This document shows, piece by piece, positions 32,590 to 41,273 of a stretch of 43,682 nt of DNA. The stretch is from Chloroflexota bacterium (GTDB lineage: Bacteria; Chloroflexota; Dehalococcoidia; Lucifugimonadales; UBA3495): assembly GCA_009840135.1 (NCBI GenBank), contig VXOH01000138.1, forward strand, positions 1 through 43,682, written 5' to 3'. Every line of letters begins with the position of its first letter. Position 1 is the first letter of the stretch. A model generated the notes under the pieces. The model did no database searches. It saw nothing but the letters and a program-made list of their open reading frames with translations, and was not told where the DNA came from. The translations under genes and the position numbers were made by a program.

Positions 32590-33813
32590 ATGCCCAACCA
32601 CCTACCCCTCCCCCTCACCGGTATCCGCGTCCTGGATGCCACTCACATCGTCGCCGGCCCTTTCTGCTCGCAGATACTGGCCGACATGGGCGCCGAAGTT
32701 ATCAAGATTGAGCGGCCCCGAACCGGCGACCTGGTCCGGGCAAGGGGTCCGTACGTTACCAAGGAAGACGGACAGCGCATCAGTTCCCGCTACATTGGCC
32801 TCAATCGCAACAAAAAGAGCGTTACCCTTGACCTGCGCAACCCCCGCTGCAAGGCGGCCTTTGAGGAAATGGTCAAGGTGTCGGATGTTCTGCTGGACAA
32901 CTGGGGGCCAGGGGCCTTCCGGCGACTGGGCCTGGGCTACGACCGGCTCAAAGAGCTTAACCCCGGCCTCATCTACGCCAGCATCACCGGCTACGGCGAC
33001 AGCGACGAACTGCGTGGCCCCTACTCCGACTGGCCGGCCAACAACCTGGCCATTCAGGGCATGGCAGGGTGGATGGAACTGACCGGTGAGCCTGGCCGCC
33101 CACCTCAGAGCGTCGGCGACAACATCGGCGATTCCATCCCAGGCGTCTGGTCGGCGCTGGGAATCGTCCTGGCGCTGCGCAGCCGCGAGCAGACGGGACA
33201 GGGGCAGCACGTGGACATGGCCATGTACGAATGCATGGTGCTCCACACCCTCAGCAACATGTACGGCTACGAGGCCGCCGGCGAGGTTTACACCCGTGAC
33301 TATAGCCGTTTGGCCAACGCCGGAATGACTCTCCGCGCCAGCGATGGCTACGTCATCATGGCCGGGGCGCGAGTTCAGGAGCGGTGGAGCAACCTGTGGA
33401 AACTGGTTGGGCGCGAAGACCTGTCGGATAATCCCGACTTTCTGGCCCCGGGAGACGGCGACTTCATCGTTGAGCACGTCATACCCGCCCTGGAGGAATG
33501 GACCCGGGAACGCCCCAAGTGGGAGGTGGCCGGCAAAATAACCGAACTGGGTTTTTCCATGGGCGTCGCCCAGAACACCGAAGACCTGGCCAATTGCCCC
33601 CAGCTGGAGGCAAGGGACATGTTCGTGGAAACCGGCGATACTGCCGGAGGCTCTTTCCGCTCCCTGCGCACTCCTATTCGCCTGCTGGACTGCGAGACCA
33701 TCGAGGCGGAAACGGCGCCCCTGCTGGGTGAGCATAACCGGGAGGTGCTATGCAGCATAGGGGGCTTGGCGGAGGAGGAGTTGGCCGAACTGGAAGAAGC
33801 CGGGGCGGTTTAG
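32590..33813 (+). CDS. CaiB/BaiF family III CoA transferase
   Basis: This 407-aa protein is typical of family III CoA transferases. It begins LTGIRVLDATHIVAGPFCSQILADMGAEVIKIERPRTGD (9-47), then NRNKKSVTLDLR near 72-83 and SDVLLDNWGPG near 98-108. A further conserved stretch is VGDNIGDSIPGVWSALGIVLALRSREQTGQGQHVD (175-209), which contains the probable catalytic Asp. It transfers CoA between carboxylic acids through an acyl-aspartyl intermediate; the acid is unknown. GGAGG lies before the ATG in a leader shared with the SDR at 16530. Confidence 0.93.
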   Translation: MPNHLPLPLTGIRVLDATHIVAGPFCSQILADMGAEVIKIERPRTGDLVRARGPYVTKEDGQRISSRYIGLNRNKKSVTLDLRNPRCKAAFEEMVKVSDVLLDNWGPGAFRRLGLGYDRLKELNPGLIYASITGYGDSDELRGPYSDWPANNLAIQGMAGWMELTGEPGRPPQSVGDNIGDSIPGVWSALGIVLALRSREQTGQGQHVDMAMYECMVLHTLSNMYGYEAAGEVYTRDYSRLANAGMTLRASDGYVIMAGARVQERWSNLWKLVGREDLSDNPDFLAPGDGDFIVEHVIPALEEWTRERPKWEVAGKITELGFSMGVAQNTEDLANCPQLEARDMFVETGDTAGGSFRSLRTPIRLLDCETIEAETAPLLGEHNREVLCSIGGLAEEELAELEEAGAV

Positions 33814-33855
33814 ACGTGCATTACAGGCTGGAATTCCGGAGGAAGGGAGGGGATT

Positions 33856-34968
33856 ATGGGGATTTTCGGATACTTGGTGGTAACTACGGCACTGCTGGTA
33901 GTCGCGGCTCTTGGTCTGGTTGCCTGTGCATCGGAAGAGAGTTCAGAGCCTGTAACCCCACCCTTGCCTACTCCAGATATTCTAGCAACGATAACGGCCG
34001 CCATTCCTACGCCGCCGCCGACTCCCAACATTGCCGCTACCATAGAAGCGGAACGCGACAGGCTCAGGGCAGAATTTCAGTCAACTCTCGTTGCCCGACC
34101 GACTGCCAGGCCCCTCCCCACATCTACTCCATCCCCCACTATGCCGCCCACTCCCTCTCCAGCGCCCACTCCCGCGGCTACTGCAACGCCGATTCCGACG
34201 CCTACTCCCGGAACTCCGGCGGAGGCAGACCGTCATATCCTGGAATCCCTTTATTCAACAACCGGTGGACCGGAGTGGCACAACGCAAAGAATTGGTTGA
34301 GCGACAGCCCCACATCGGAGTGGCATGGCATTACAACCGACGATAGCGGACGCGTAACTGAAATCCGATTGGACAGCAATAACCTGGAAGGAACCCTTCC
34401 CGAGGACTTGAGCCGGCTCCACTTCCTGGCCCACCTCTCTTTGCAGAATAACAGGCTGGCCGGACCGTTTCCGCCGGGAATCGGGGAGCTCACGAGCCTG
34501 GAGACATTGAAGCTAGGCGGGAACTCGTTCACTGGCGGAATACCCTGGGGATTGAGCAACCTGGATAACCTGGAAGAATTGCTGCTTGAGGGCAATCAAC
34601 TCACCGGTCCGATCCCTACTTTCCTGGGCGACCTCTCCGGTCTAAGACACTTGCGGCTGAACGGCAATCAACTGGAGGGGCCCATTCCGCCCGAAACGGG
34701 CAAGCTCTCCAACCTCAGGAGCCTGAACGTCGCCGACAACCGTTTGACCGGGGAGTTGCCGGCAGACCTGGCCGGTTTGATAAACGTATCCAGCTTTAAC
34801 TTTGCCGCAAATCAGGGCCTATGCTCGGGGAGCAATACGGCTTTCCAGGTTTGGCTCAACGGAATTGAAAAGGTGAGTGGCCTTGACTGTGAAGCAGGCG
34901 AAATTGTGCGCGTTGACGCCGCCGATGACGTATCCCGGGAACGCCAGGTCCTGGAAGCGCTTTTTTAA
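33856..34968 (+). CDS. Leucine-rich-repeat lipoprotein, first segment
   Basis: The signal peptide ends in LGLVACAS, with Cys24 as the predicted lipid anchor. A Pro/Thr/Ser linker (about 87-123, with PTSTPSPTMPPTPSPAP) follows. Then comes an N-cap, ADRHILESLYSTTGG...WHGITTDDSGRVTEIRLDSNNLEG, and about six plant-type LRRs of the LxxLxLxxNxLTGxIP form, closed by NQGLCSGSNTAFQVWLNGIE. The frame ends with RQVLEALF at a run of six T (34961-34966). Removing one T would join it to the next segment, which begins with the second N-cap. GGGAGGGG precedes the ATG. It is predicted to be anchored outside the cell, for binding or adhesion. Confidence 0.85.
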   Translation: MGIFGYLVVTTALLVVAALGLVACASEESSEPVTPPLPTPDILATITAAIPTPPPTPNIAATIEAERDRLRAEFQSTLVARPTARPLPTSTPSPTMPPTPSPAPTPAATATPIPTPTPGTPAEADRHILESLYSTTGGPEWHNAKNWLSDSPTSEWHGITTDDSGRVTEIRLDSNNLEGTLPEDLSRLHFLAHLSLQNNRLAGPFPPGIGELTSLETLKLGGNSFTGGIPWGLSNLDNLEELLLEGNQLTGPIPTFLGDLSGLRHLRLNGNQLEGPIPPETGKLSNLRSLNVADNRLTGELPADLAGLINVSSFNFAANQGLCSGSNTAFQVWLNGIEKVSGLDCEAGEIVRVDAADDVSRERQVLEALF

Positions 34969-36589
34969 TTCAACGGGCGGGCATAACTGGGAGAGAAGCG
35001 GGAATTGGATGAGCGAAAAACCCCTGGGCGAATGGTATGGGGTTGATACCGACAATAGCGGCAGCGTTTTTCGATTATCTCTCAATGGCAATAATCTTTC
35101 GGGCCCGCTGCCACAGCAAATGGGAAACCTGACCGAACTGCGGATATTGTCCCTATCTAATAACAAGCTCCGCGGACAGATACCACCCGAACTGGGGAGC
35201 CTTGTCCGCCTGGAGTACCTGGCGCTTGGCGGTAATGAATTTTCCGGCATCATTCCCCGGGAGTTGGGGCAGCTGACCAGGTTGAATAAGCTGGACCTGG
35301 GTCGGAACAACCTTACCGGTTCCATACCTGCCAGCCTGGGCGAACTTGTCCGGATGGAAACTCTAAGCCTGGCTGGCAACAACCTGACCGGGATTGTCCC
35401 CGCGGAACTGGGCAATCTTCTCTACCTGGGGACCTTCTTCCTGTCGGGCAACCAGCTCTTCGGAGAACTTCCTGAGGAATTTACCAGTCTAAATCAGCTT
35501 TTTCACTTCGAATTTGAACAGAATCTTGGCCTGTGCGCGCCACTGGGCGCTGACTTTCAGGACTGGTTGACCGGGGTCCAAAATGCCCAGGGGCCCAATT
35601 GCAGCCCGGACCAGGCTATATCTCCGCCCCTGCAAGACATCCCGTCAGAGCGAGATGTCCTGGTAGCATTCTACAATTCCACCGGCGGAAGGGGTTGGCG
35701 CAACCAGGAAAACTGGTTGAGCAATCTTCCTTTAAACCAATGGTACGGTGTAAGGACCGATGGACGAGGCCATGTAAGGGAACTGCAACTGGCCAGCAAC
35801 AAGCTGGACGGCCGACTTCCTGCTGATTTGGGACATCTCCCTCACCTTGCCCACCTGCAGCTTCGGGACAACCGGTTGACGGGTTCCATACCCGCCGAGT
35901 TGGGACACGCTTCCAGGCTCCGGACCTTGAACTTGAGCAGCAACAACCTTACGAGTTTTGTTCCCCCACAGCTCAGTAACCTGCAGATGTTGGTCTCAAT
36001 CAATTTTCGGGGCAATCAGCTGACGGGCCCAATTCCTCCGGAACTGGGGTCACTCTCTCGCTTGGGGGAGTTGAATTTGTCCGACAACTCACTTAGCGGC
36101 CCCATTCCCCGGGAATTGGGCAACCTGCCCCAGCTAGGCTACCTGTACCTGGAAGAGACCAACCTGGCGGGAACCATTCCCCCGGAGTTAGGCAACCTTG
36201 CGAAATTGACACAGCTTTCTCTTTCCGGGAACACCCTGACCGGCCGGATTCCCGCCCAACTGGGAAATCTAAGCAACCTCACCATCCTGAATTTGGAGCG
36301 CAACGAGTTAACCGGCCCCATTCCTTCTTCGCTGGGGAATCTGTCCCAACTTCAGGTCCTCAGGCTCCACGATAACCAGCTAAACGGGCCGATTCCCGCA
36401 GAACTGGAAAACCTTTCGGAGTTGTATCATCTATTTCTCTACGAGAACCAGTTACGCGGAAACATTCCTCCGGAATTGGGAAATCTCGCCAGTCTGCTGA
36501 GCCTGAAAGTTCAGAATAACCAGCTTTCGGGCCCCATTCCTCCGGAATTGGGAAATCTTCCCAGATTGGTATTGCTGGATCTGGCCTGA
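34967..36589 (+). pseudogene. Leucine-rich-repeat lipoprotein, second segment (frame +1)
   Basis: This segment continues the LRR protein in the next frame: NSTGGHNWERSGNWMSEKPL, a block of LRRs, a C-cap (NLGLCAPLGADFQDWLTGVQ), then a third N-cap (SERDVLVAFYNSTGGRGW) and about ten more LRRs. It has no lipobox or credible own start; a GTG at 34877 or an ATG at 35009 are the only candidates. It stops at a TGA (36587-36589) that interrupts an LRR in the phrase LLDLA-stop-NSLTGPIP. The frameshift could be a real mutation, a sequencing error in the T6 run, or transcriptional slippage. Confidence 0.75.
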
Positions 36590-37108
36590 AACTCATTAAC
36601 CGGACCTATTCCGCTGGAAATTACCAGTATCCGGACTCTGACAAGACTGGTGCTGGCCAGCAATCAATTAACCGGGCCCATCCCACCGGAGCTAAGTGAT
36701 CTTCCTGATTTGCGGGTGCTGGCCCTCAGCAATAACCGGTTTACGGGAAGCATTCCTCCCGAATTGGGTAGAATCTACGGGCTGACGAGCCTTAATATTG
36801 ACACCAACCTCCTCACCGGAACCATTCCGCCGGAACTGGGAAACCTGGCTTCCCTGGAGAGGTTGCAGTTGGGCAGCAACGAACTGGAAGGGCCGGTACC
36901 CACGGAATTTGGGAATCTGCGCAGCATGAAACGCCTGTCCATGTCATCCAACCGGCTTACCGGATCATTACCGGAATCGCTGACTTCACTGACTGAAATG
37001 TACTTTATCTACTTCCAAGGCAATGCGGGGCTTTGCGCGCCGCCCGGTCCTGTGCAATCATGGCTTAAGGGAATTCACAGTGTATTGGGCGACTACTGCT
37101 CAAATTAG
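36590..37108 (+). pseudogene. Leucine-rich-repeat lipoprotein, third segment (after in-frame TGA)
   Basis: The same frame continues after the TGA with NSLTGPIPLEITSIRTLTRL and four to five further LRRs, then the final C-cap NAGLCAPPGPVQSWLKGIHS and a true stop at 37106-37108. The TGA occupies a position that is variable in LRRs, usually Gly, Ser or a polar residue. A single base change from GGA would explain it. Restored, the whole protein would have three N-cap/LRR/C-cap blocks and roughly 1080 residues. Confidence 0.7.
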
Positions 37109-37188
37109 AGGCCGAAATCGCCAGTCCCTTGTACGAATTCACCCGGTTCGAAGCCTGTTCAAGTTCTCCGGTGGAGACACGGCTCCAG

Positions 37189-37209
37189 GGCCGCAGGGCC
37201 TTTGCGGCC
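37189..37209. repeat. Short inverted repeat before the alcohol dehydrogenase
   Basis: GGCCGCA, a 7-base loop, then TGCGGCC. It lies between the LRR gene and the dehydrogenase and lacks a T tract. It may be a weak terminator or a member of the window's hairpin repeats. Confidence 0.4.
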
Positions 37210-37261
37210 TTACCCAGGGGAAGCTTGACCCTACAGAAACAATTCTAAAGGAGGAACCACC

Positions 37262-38359
37262 ATGCCCACCAACGGAATGGGAGTAATCTCCAGAGCGGCC
37301 GGCGAGCCGGCCCTGCTGGAAGAAATTGTCGTTGACGACCCAGGGCCGGGCGAGGTATTGGTCCGGATTCAGGCCAGTGGAGTCTGTCACACCGACCTGC
37401 ACTACAAGCTCGGTAAAATCACCAACGAGTTTCCCTTCCTGCTGGGCCATGAAGGCTCCGGCATCGTGGAAGCCGTGGGCGAGGGTGTTACCGACCCCAA
37501 GGTTGGAGACTACGTGGTGCTGGCCTGGCGCGCCCCCTGCAGTTACTGCCGATTCTGCGCCCTGGGGCAGCCCAACCTCTGCTCCGCCAGCCTGAACGCC
37601 CAGCCACGCATGTCTGCCAAGAGAGACGGCGCGGTCCTGAATCCCGCCCTGGGCATCGGCACCTTCTGCACCCACACCGTCGTGGCGGCCCGCCAGGCCG
37701 TGCCGGTACCCACCGCCTGTCCCCCGGAACAGGCCAGTCTCCTGGGCTGCGGCGTAACCACCGGCGTGGGGGCAGTTCTATATACCGCCGGTGTGCGCCG
37801 TGGCGGCACCGTGGCCGTCTATGGTTGCGGGGGCATCGGTTCCAGCGTCATCATGGGTGCGAAGCTTGCCCGTGCCGGCAAAATAATTGCCGTGGACATC
37901 GCCGAGAATAAGCTCTCCTGGGCGAAGGAATTCGGCGCCACCGACGTGGTAAACGCCGCCGACACCGACCCAGTGGAAGCCATAAAGGAACTGACCGACG
38001 GCAACGGTGTGGACTATTCCTTCGAGTGCGTGGGAATGCCCCAGACGCTGCTCCAGGCCCTGTGGTCCCGCGACCTGGCCGGTACCTGCGTCCTTATTGG
38101 CGTGCCCGACCCCACCATGGTGGTGGATGTGCCCATGCTCCAGTTTTTCGGGTTGGGCGGTTCCTTGCGGGTAAGCTGGTACGGCGACAACCTCCCATCC
38201 CGAGACTTTCCTCTCCTTGCCAATTACTACCTGTCCGGCGAGCTGGACCTGGACCGGGTAGTCTCGACAGTCATAGGGCTGGAGGATACGGAAGAAGCCT
38301 TTGAGGCCATGGAACGGGGAGAGACCCTGCGGTCGGTAATCCGGATACCGGCCGCGTAG
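37262..38359 (+). CDS. Zinc-dependent alcohol dehydrogenase (class III / mycothiol-dependent type)
   Basis: This 365-aa MDR-superfamily enzyme has catalytic zinc ligands in SGVCHTDLHY and GHEGSG, and structural zinc ligands in CSYCRFCALGQPNLC. The Rossmann cofactor motif is VYGCGGIGSSVI, followed by AVDIAENKL, whose Asp favours NAD. Overall it looks most like the S-(hydroxymethyl)mycothiol or class III alcohol dehydrogenase branch, but the thiol partner cannot be told. AAAGGAGG precedes the ATG at 37262. No aldehyde dehydrogenase is adjacent. It is an intact family-length protein. Confidence 0.92.
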   Translation: MPTNGMGVISRAAGEPALLEEIVVDDPGPGEVLVRIQASGVCHTDLHYKLGKITNEFPFLLGHEGSGIVEAVGEGVTDPKVGDYVVLAWRAPCSYCRFCALGQPNLCSASLNAQPRMSAKRDGAVLNPALGIGTFCTHTVVAARQAVPVPTACPPEQASLLGCGVTTGVGAVLYTAGVRRGGTVAVYGCGGIGSSVIMGAKLARAGKIIAVDIAENKLSWAKEFGATDVVNAADTDPVEAIKELTDGNGVDYSFECVGMPQTLLQALWSRDLAGTCVLIGVPDPTMVVDVPMLQFFGLGGSLRVSWYGDNLPSRDFPLLANYYLSGELDLDRVVSTVIGLEDTEEAFEAMERGETLRSVIRIPAA

Positions 38360-38531
38360 CTTGCCAATCTGCTCTTGTACAAGATCATTCTGACTTTCGA
38401 ACGTATCCGTGTGGTAGTATTTACGGCAAGAAGTTACTTTGGCAACCTCAAACCGCCCCATGGTGAAAGTTTCCATTTTTGCGGTCCCCAATACCGCGAA
38501 CCTTGCGCCGTGGACTAAGGAGGCCAGCTAA

Positions 38532-39974
38532 ATGCCCAGCAACATCAAAGACCGATACGGAATGACCCTGTCAACCAGTTCCCCCGATGCCGCCGACCGG
38601 TGGCAAGAGGGCATAGACTTGCTCCTGTCCCAGTCCTATGGCGCGGAGGAGAAGCTTCAGGAAGCCATTGACCTGGACGAGGGCTTTGCCATCGCCCATG
38701 GCTGCCTCGCTTTCCTGCACATGACGCGCGCCCGGCCCGACCAGGCGAGGGAAAGTGTCAAGCGTGCCCTGGAACTGGCCGACGGCATCACCGACCGCGA
38801 GCGCCGTCACTTGGAGGCGGTTAACTTGTGGGCCCACGGCAAAGGGCCCGATGCCCTAAGTCTGGTTAAAGAGCACCTGGGCGAGTCTCCCCGGGACGCC
38901 GTGCTGCACCGCCTGGCCCAGCGGCTTTACATGCTGGGCTGCAGCGGCGCCGGCGACCCTCACTTCCCGCCCTCATTGCTGGCCATGATGAACGGACTGG
39001 CGCCCCATTGCGGTGATGACTGGGCGTTTCTGGGTCAGTATGCCTTCGCCCACCACGAGATGGGCATATTGGACAAAGCCTTGAGCCTGGCGGAGCGCTC
39101 CCTGGAAATAAACCCGGGCAACGCCGTTGCCGCCCATTCGGTGACCCACTCCTACTTTGAATACGGCGACGCGGCTACCGGAGGCAACTTCCTCGGCAAC
39201 TGGCTGGAAGGCTTCGATGCCCGGGCCCACTATCACACCCATTTGTCCTGGCACCAGGCCCTTTTTGAACTGGCCCTCGGGCGGTACGGCGAAGCCCTGC
39301 AACTTTATGAAGACTGGATTCGACCGACGGCCATCGCGAAGAACATTTCCGGCCTGTCCGACAGCGCATCTTTCATGTGGCGGATGACCATCTACGGTGG
39401 AGAATCGCCCCCCATGCCCTGGGACGAGGTGAAGGAGCAAGCGGCTCCCGCGGCCACCACACCCGGCGCCGCTTTCCGTGACGCCCACGCGGCCCTGGCC
39501 TTCGCCGCCAGCGGTGACCGGGAACTGATGGACCAGATGATAGACCGGCTGCGCACCAACGCGGAAAACGGCAACATCTTCGCTAAAGAGGTGATCCTGC
39601 CTCTTGCCCAGGGAATTGATGCCTTTGCCCAGGAGGACTACGGCACGGCAGTGGAGTATTTGGAACCCGTCTTCCCTCAGCTAACCCGCATCGGCGGCAG
39701 CCACGCCCAGCGCGAGGTGTTCGAGGATACGGTCCTGGAGTCATACCTGCGCGCCGAGCAGTTCGACAAGGCCGAGGCCATGCTACAGGAGCGGTTAGGT
39801 CGCCGGGAAACTCCCAGGGATACTTTCTGGTTAGGACGGGTAATGGCCGGAAGGGGCGAGTCCACAACGGCCCAGGCCAACCTCAACAAGGCAGGCGCCA
39901 TCTGGCAGGAGCAGGGCGACGCGGAAACGCCCGAACTGGCCAATTTGCGTTCATTGGCCGGTTCTCTGGCCTAG
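38532..39974 (+). CDS. Tetratricopeptide-repeat protein (TTC38-like)
   Basis: This 480-aa all-helical protein has TPR-type repeats, for example LQEAIDLDEGFAIAHGCLAFLHM, KALSLAERSLEINPGNAVAAHS and FDKAEAMLQERLGRRE. The central segment ARAHYHTHLSWHQALFELALGRYGEALQLYEDWI is the conserved core of TTC38-type proteins, found in bacteria and eukaryotes with unknown function. No signal peptide or membrane helix is seen, so it is cytosolic. GGAGG precedes the ATG. A strong terminator follows. Confidence 0.85.
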   Translation: MPSNIKDRYGMTLSTSSPDAADRWQEGIDLLLSQSYGAEEKLQEAIDLDEGFAIAHGCLAFLHMTRARPDQARESVKRALELADGITDRERRHLEAVNLWAHGKGPDALSLVKEHLGESPRDAVLHRLAQRLYMLGCSGAGDPHFPPSLLAMMNGLAPHCGDDWAFLGQYAFAHHEMGILDKALSLAERSLEINPGNAVAAHSVTHSYFEYGDAATGGNFLGNWLEGFDARAHYHTHLSWHQALFELALGRYGEALQLYEDWIRPTAIAKNISGLSDSASFMWRMTIYGGESPPMPWDEVKEQAAPAATTPGAAFRDAHAALAFAASGDRELMDQMIDRLRTNAENGNIFAKEVILPLAQGIDAFAQEDYGTAVEYLEPVFPQLTRIGGSHAQREVFEDTVLESYLRAEQFDKAEAMLQERLGRRETPRDTFWLGRVMAGRGESTTAQANLNKAGAIWQEQGDAETPELANLRSLAGSLA

Positions 39975-39995
39975 CCCAGCCTGGTTTCCCCGACC

Positions 39996-40036
39996 AAAAA
40001 ACTCGAAGGGATCAAAACTATCCCTTCGAGTTTTCT
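39996..40036 (+). terminator. Rho-independent terminator
   Basis: Stem AAAACTCGAAGGGAT paired with ATCCCTTCGAGTTTT around a short loop, ending in TTTTCTTG. It is symmetric in A and T at its two feet, so it may act in both directions between the TPR gene and the minus-strand genes that follow. Confidence 0.9.
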
Positions 40037-40083
40037 TGTACATCCTCGTGGACTTCGAAGGCTAAAAAACGACCTGAAGAGTT

Positions 40084-40120
40084 CCCTCTCCCTCCGGGAG
40101 AGGGTTAGGGTGAGGGAGAG
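40084..40120. repeat. CCCTCTCCC/GGGAGAGGG intergenic palindrome
   Basis: CCCTCTCCCTCCGGGAGAGGG written in two arms with a 3-base centre, followed by TTAGGGTGAGGGAGAG. This is a form of a very widespread bacterial intergenic repeat. It sits between the terminator and the substrate-binding protein gene. Confidence 0.8.
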
Positions 40121-40172
40121 CGGGTAGGATGGAGAGCCCGTTGGGACAAGCAGCGCCGGTATTGAGGTAGTT

Positions 40173-41102
40173 CTAGACTCCGTAAAGCCGAATTGCCCCA
40201 GATTCCGGTATCATCCCGGAAAAAAGCTCCGGGTGAATCATTTCGGCCATGATTTCCAGTCCTACCACCAGGCGGGGACCGGAGCGACTGGTATAGGCTC
40301 CCGCATCAATGGCATATACCCGGTTGTTCTTTACGGCAGGCAAGGACTGCCACCCTTCCATCTCCGAAAGCAGGGGAACATCGTCCAGGGCCCGCTTGAC
40401 GTCAAACCCGCAGGGCATAAATATGATGACTTCGGGCTGGCTGGCCACAACCTCCTCCCACTCCAGCCGGAACGAGCCGGTTTCCTTGTCACCGAAGCAG
40501 TTCTCACCACCGGCCATTTCCACCATCTCCGGCACCCAGTGCCCGCCGCACATCAAAGGGTCAACCCATTCCAGGTGCAGTACGCGGGGACGACGCGAAA
40601 TTTCAGCGGTTCTGGCAACAATGGTATCTATCCGGCCCTGCATCTCCGACGTTATCCTCTCCGCCGCTTCCGTCGCGCCGGTTGCCTGGCCGACCCGACG
40701 GATATCCTCCAGCACGTCGCCGACGTACTGGGGGTCCAGCGAAATTACGTCCGGCTGCTTGGGGAGGCTCACACTGACCTCGGCTACCTGCCGAGAAGAT
40801 ATGGCTCAAACTTCGCAAATGGCCTGGGTCAGCAAGAGGTCCGGCTCCGCCGCTTCCATGGTGGGCTGGTCTATTTCGTAAATGCCCAGTCCCTGCTCCA
40901 GCCGCTCGGAGATGACCCGGCTTATCTCGCCGCTGCTGGGCTGCGGGTCCATCCCTTCAAATACACTGCGAACCACCCACGGCTTTTCTCTGGCCGCCGC
41001 CGGATAGTCGCACTCGTGGGTTACACCGTGAAGTTGGTCCTCCAGACCCAGCACATACACGATCTCCGTGGCGCTGGGCAGAAAAGAGCAAATGCGCATC
41101 AT
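40173..41102 (-). CDS. Cobalamin-type ABC substrate-binding protein with in-frame UGA (candidate selenocysteine at 99)
   Basis: Two halves in the same frame, separated by a single TGA (40806-40808), together give a 309-residue BtuF/FepB-like binding protein. The first half starts [22 protein letters not shown] with no obvious signal peptide. The second has [42 protein letters not shown] and [33 protein letters not shown]. Around the break it reads [23 protein letters not shown], where relatives have a Cys, so the motif becomes C96-x-x-U99. A SECIS-like hairpin follows (separate entry). The alternatives are a nonsense mutation splitting the gene, or a sequencing error. No permease or ATPase gene is adjacent. 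Confidence 0.72.
40779..40795 (-). promoter_or_regulatory. SECIS-like hairpin downstream of the in-frame UGA
   Basis: On the transcript the stem is CUCGGC/GCCGAG, 6 bp, with the loop AGGUA. The loop begins 16 bases after the UGA and has a G in its first two positions. As I recall the bacterial SECIS consensus, that fits its minimum spacing of about 16 bases and its loop guanine. A 6-bp stem in GC-rich DNA can occur by chance. Confidence 0.4.
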
Positions 41103-41207
41103 CCATCTCCTGGGGCCGGTTGAGACCTGACCATTATAAGCCCCGAAGCCCGTTTACCCAACCGCTGGGACGGCATTCCGCTTCAGTTGATTCCGGAGGC
41201 CGAAATA

Positions 41208-41233
41208 GTAGGGGCAGCCCTTGTGGCTGCCCT
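41208..41233 (+). repeat. Short hairpin repeat, GTAGGGGC family, copy 4
   Basis: GTAGGGGCAGCCCTTGTGGC then TGCCCT. It has the same sequence as the copy at 30680-30704 over its core, in the opposite orientation. It lies between the substrate-binding protein gene and the antiporter gene. Confidence 0.85.
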
Positions 41234-41273
41234 GTCTCTCCATCAAGGCCACCTGAATGCACCCCCCAATCCG

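Noticed and set aside
34961-34966. Programmed -1 frameshift at a U6A slippery site
   Set aside because: The downstream frame is +1 relative to the first segment, not -1, so the canonical slippery heptamer does not produce the observed continuation.
36587-36589. Selenocysteine or genome-wide UGA recoding to explain the TGA in the LRR gene
   Set aside because: The position is variable in LRRs and is not a Cys position, no hairpin follows, and many genes in the window end in TGA, so UGA is a normal stop here.
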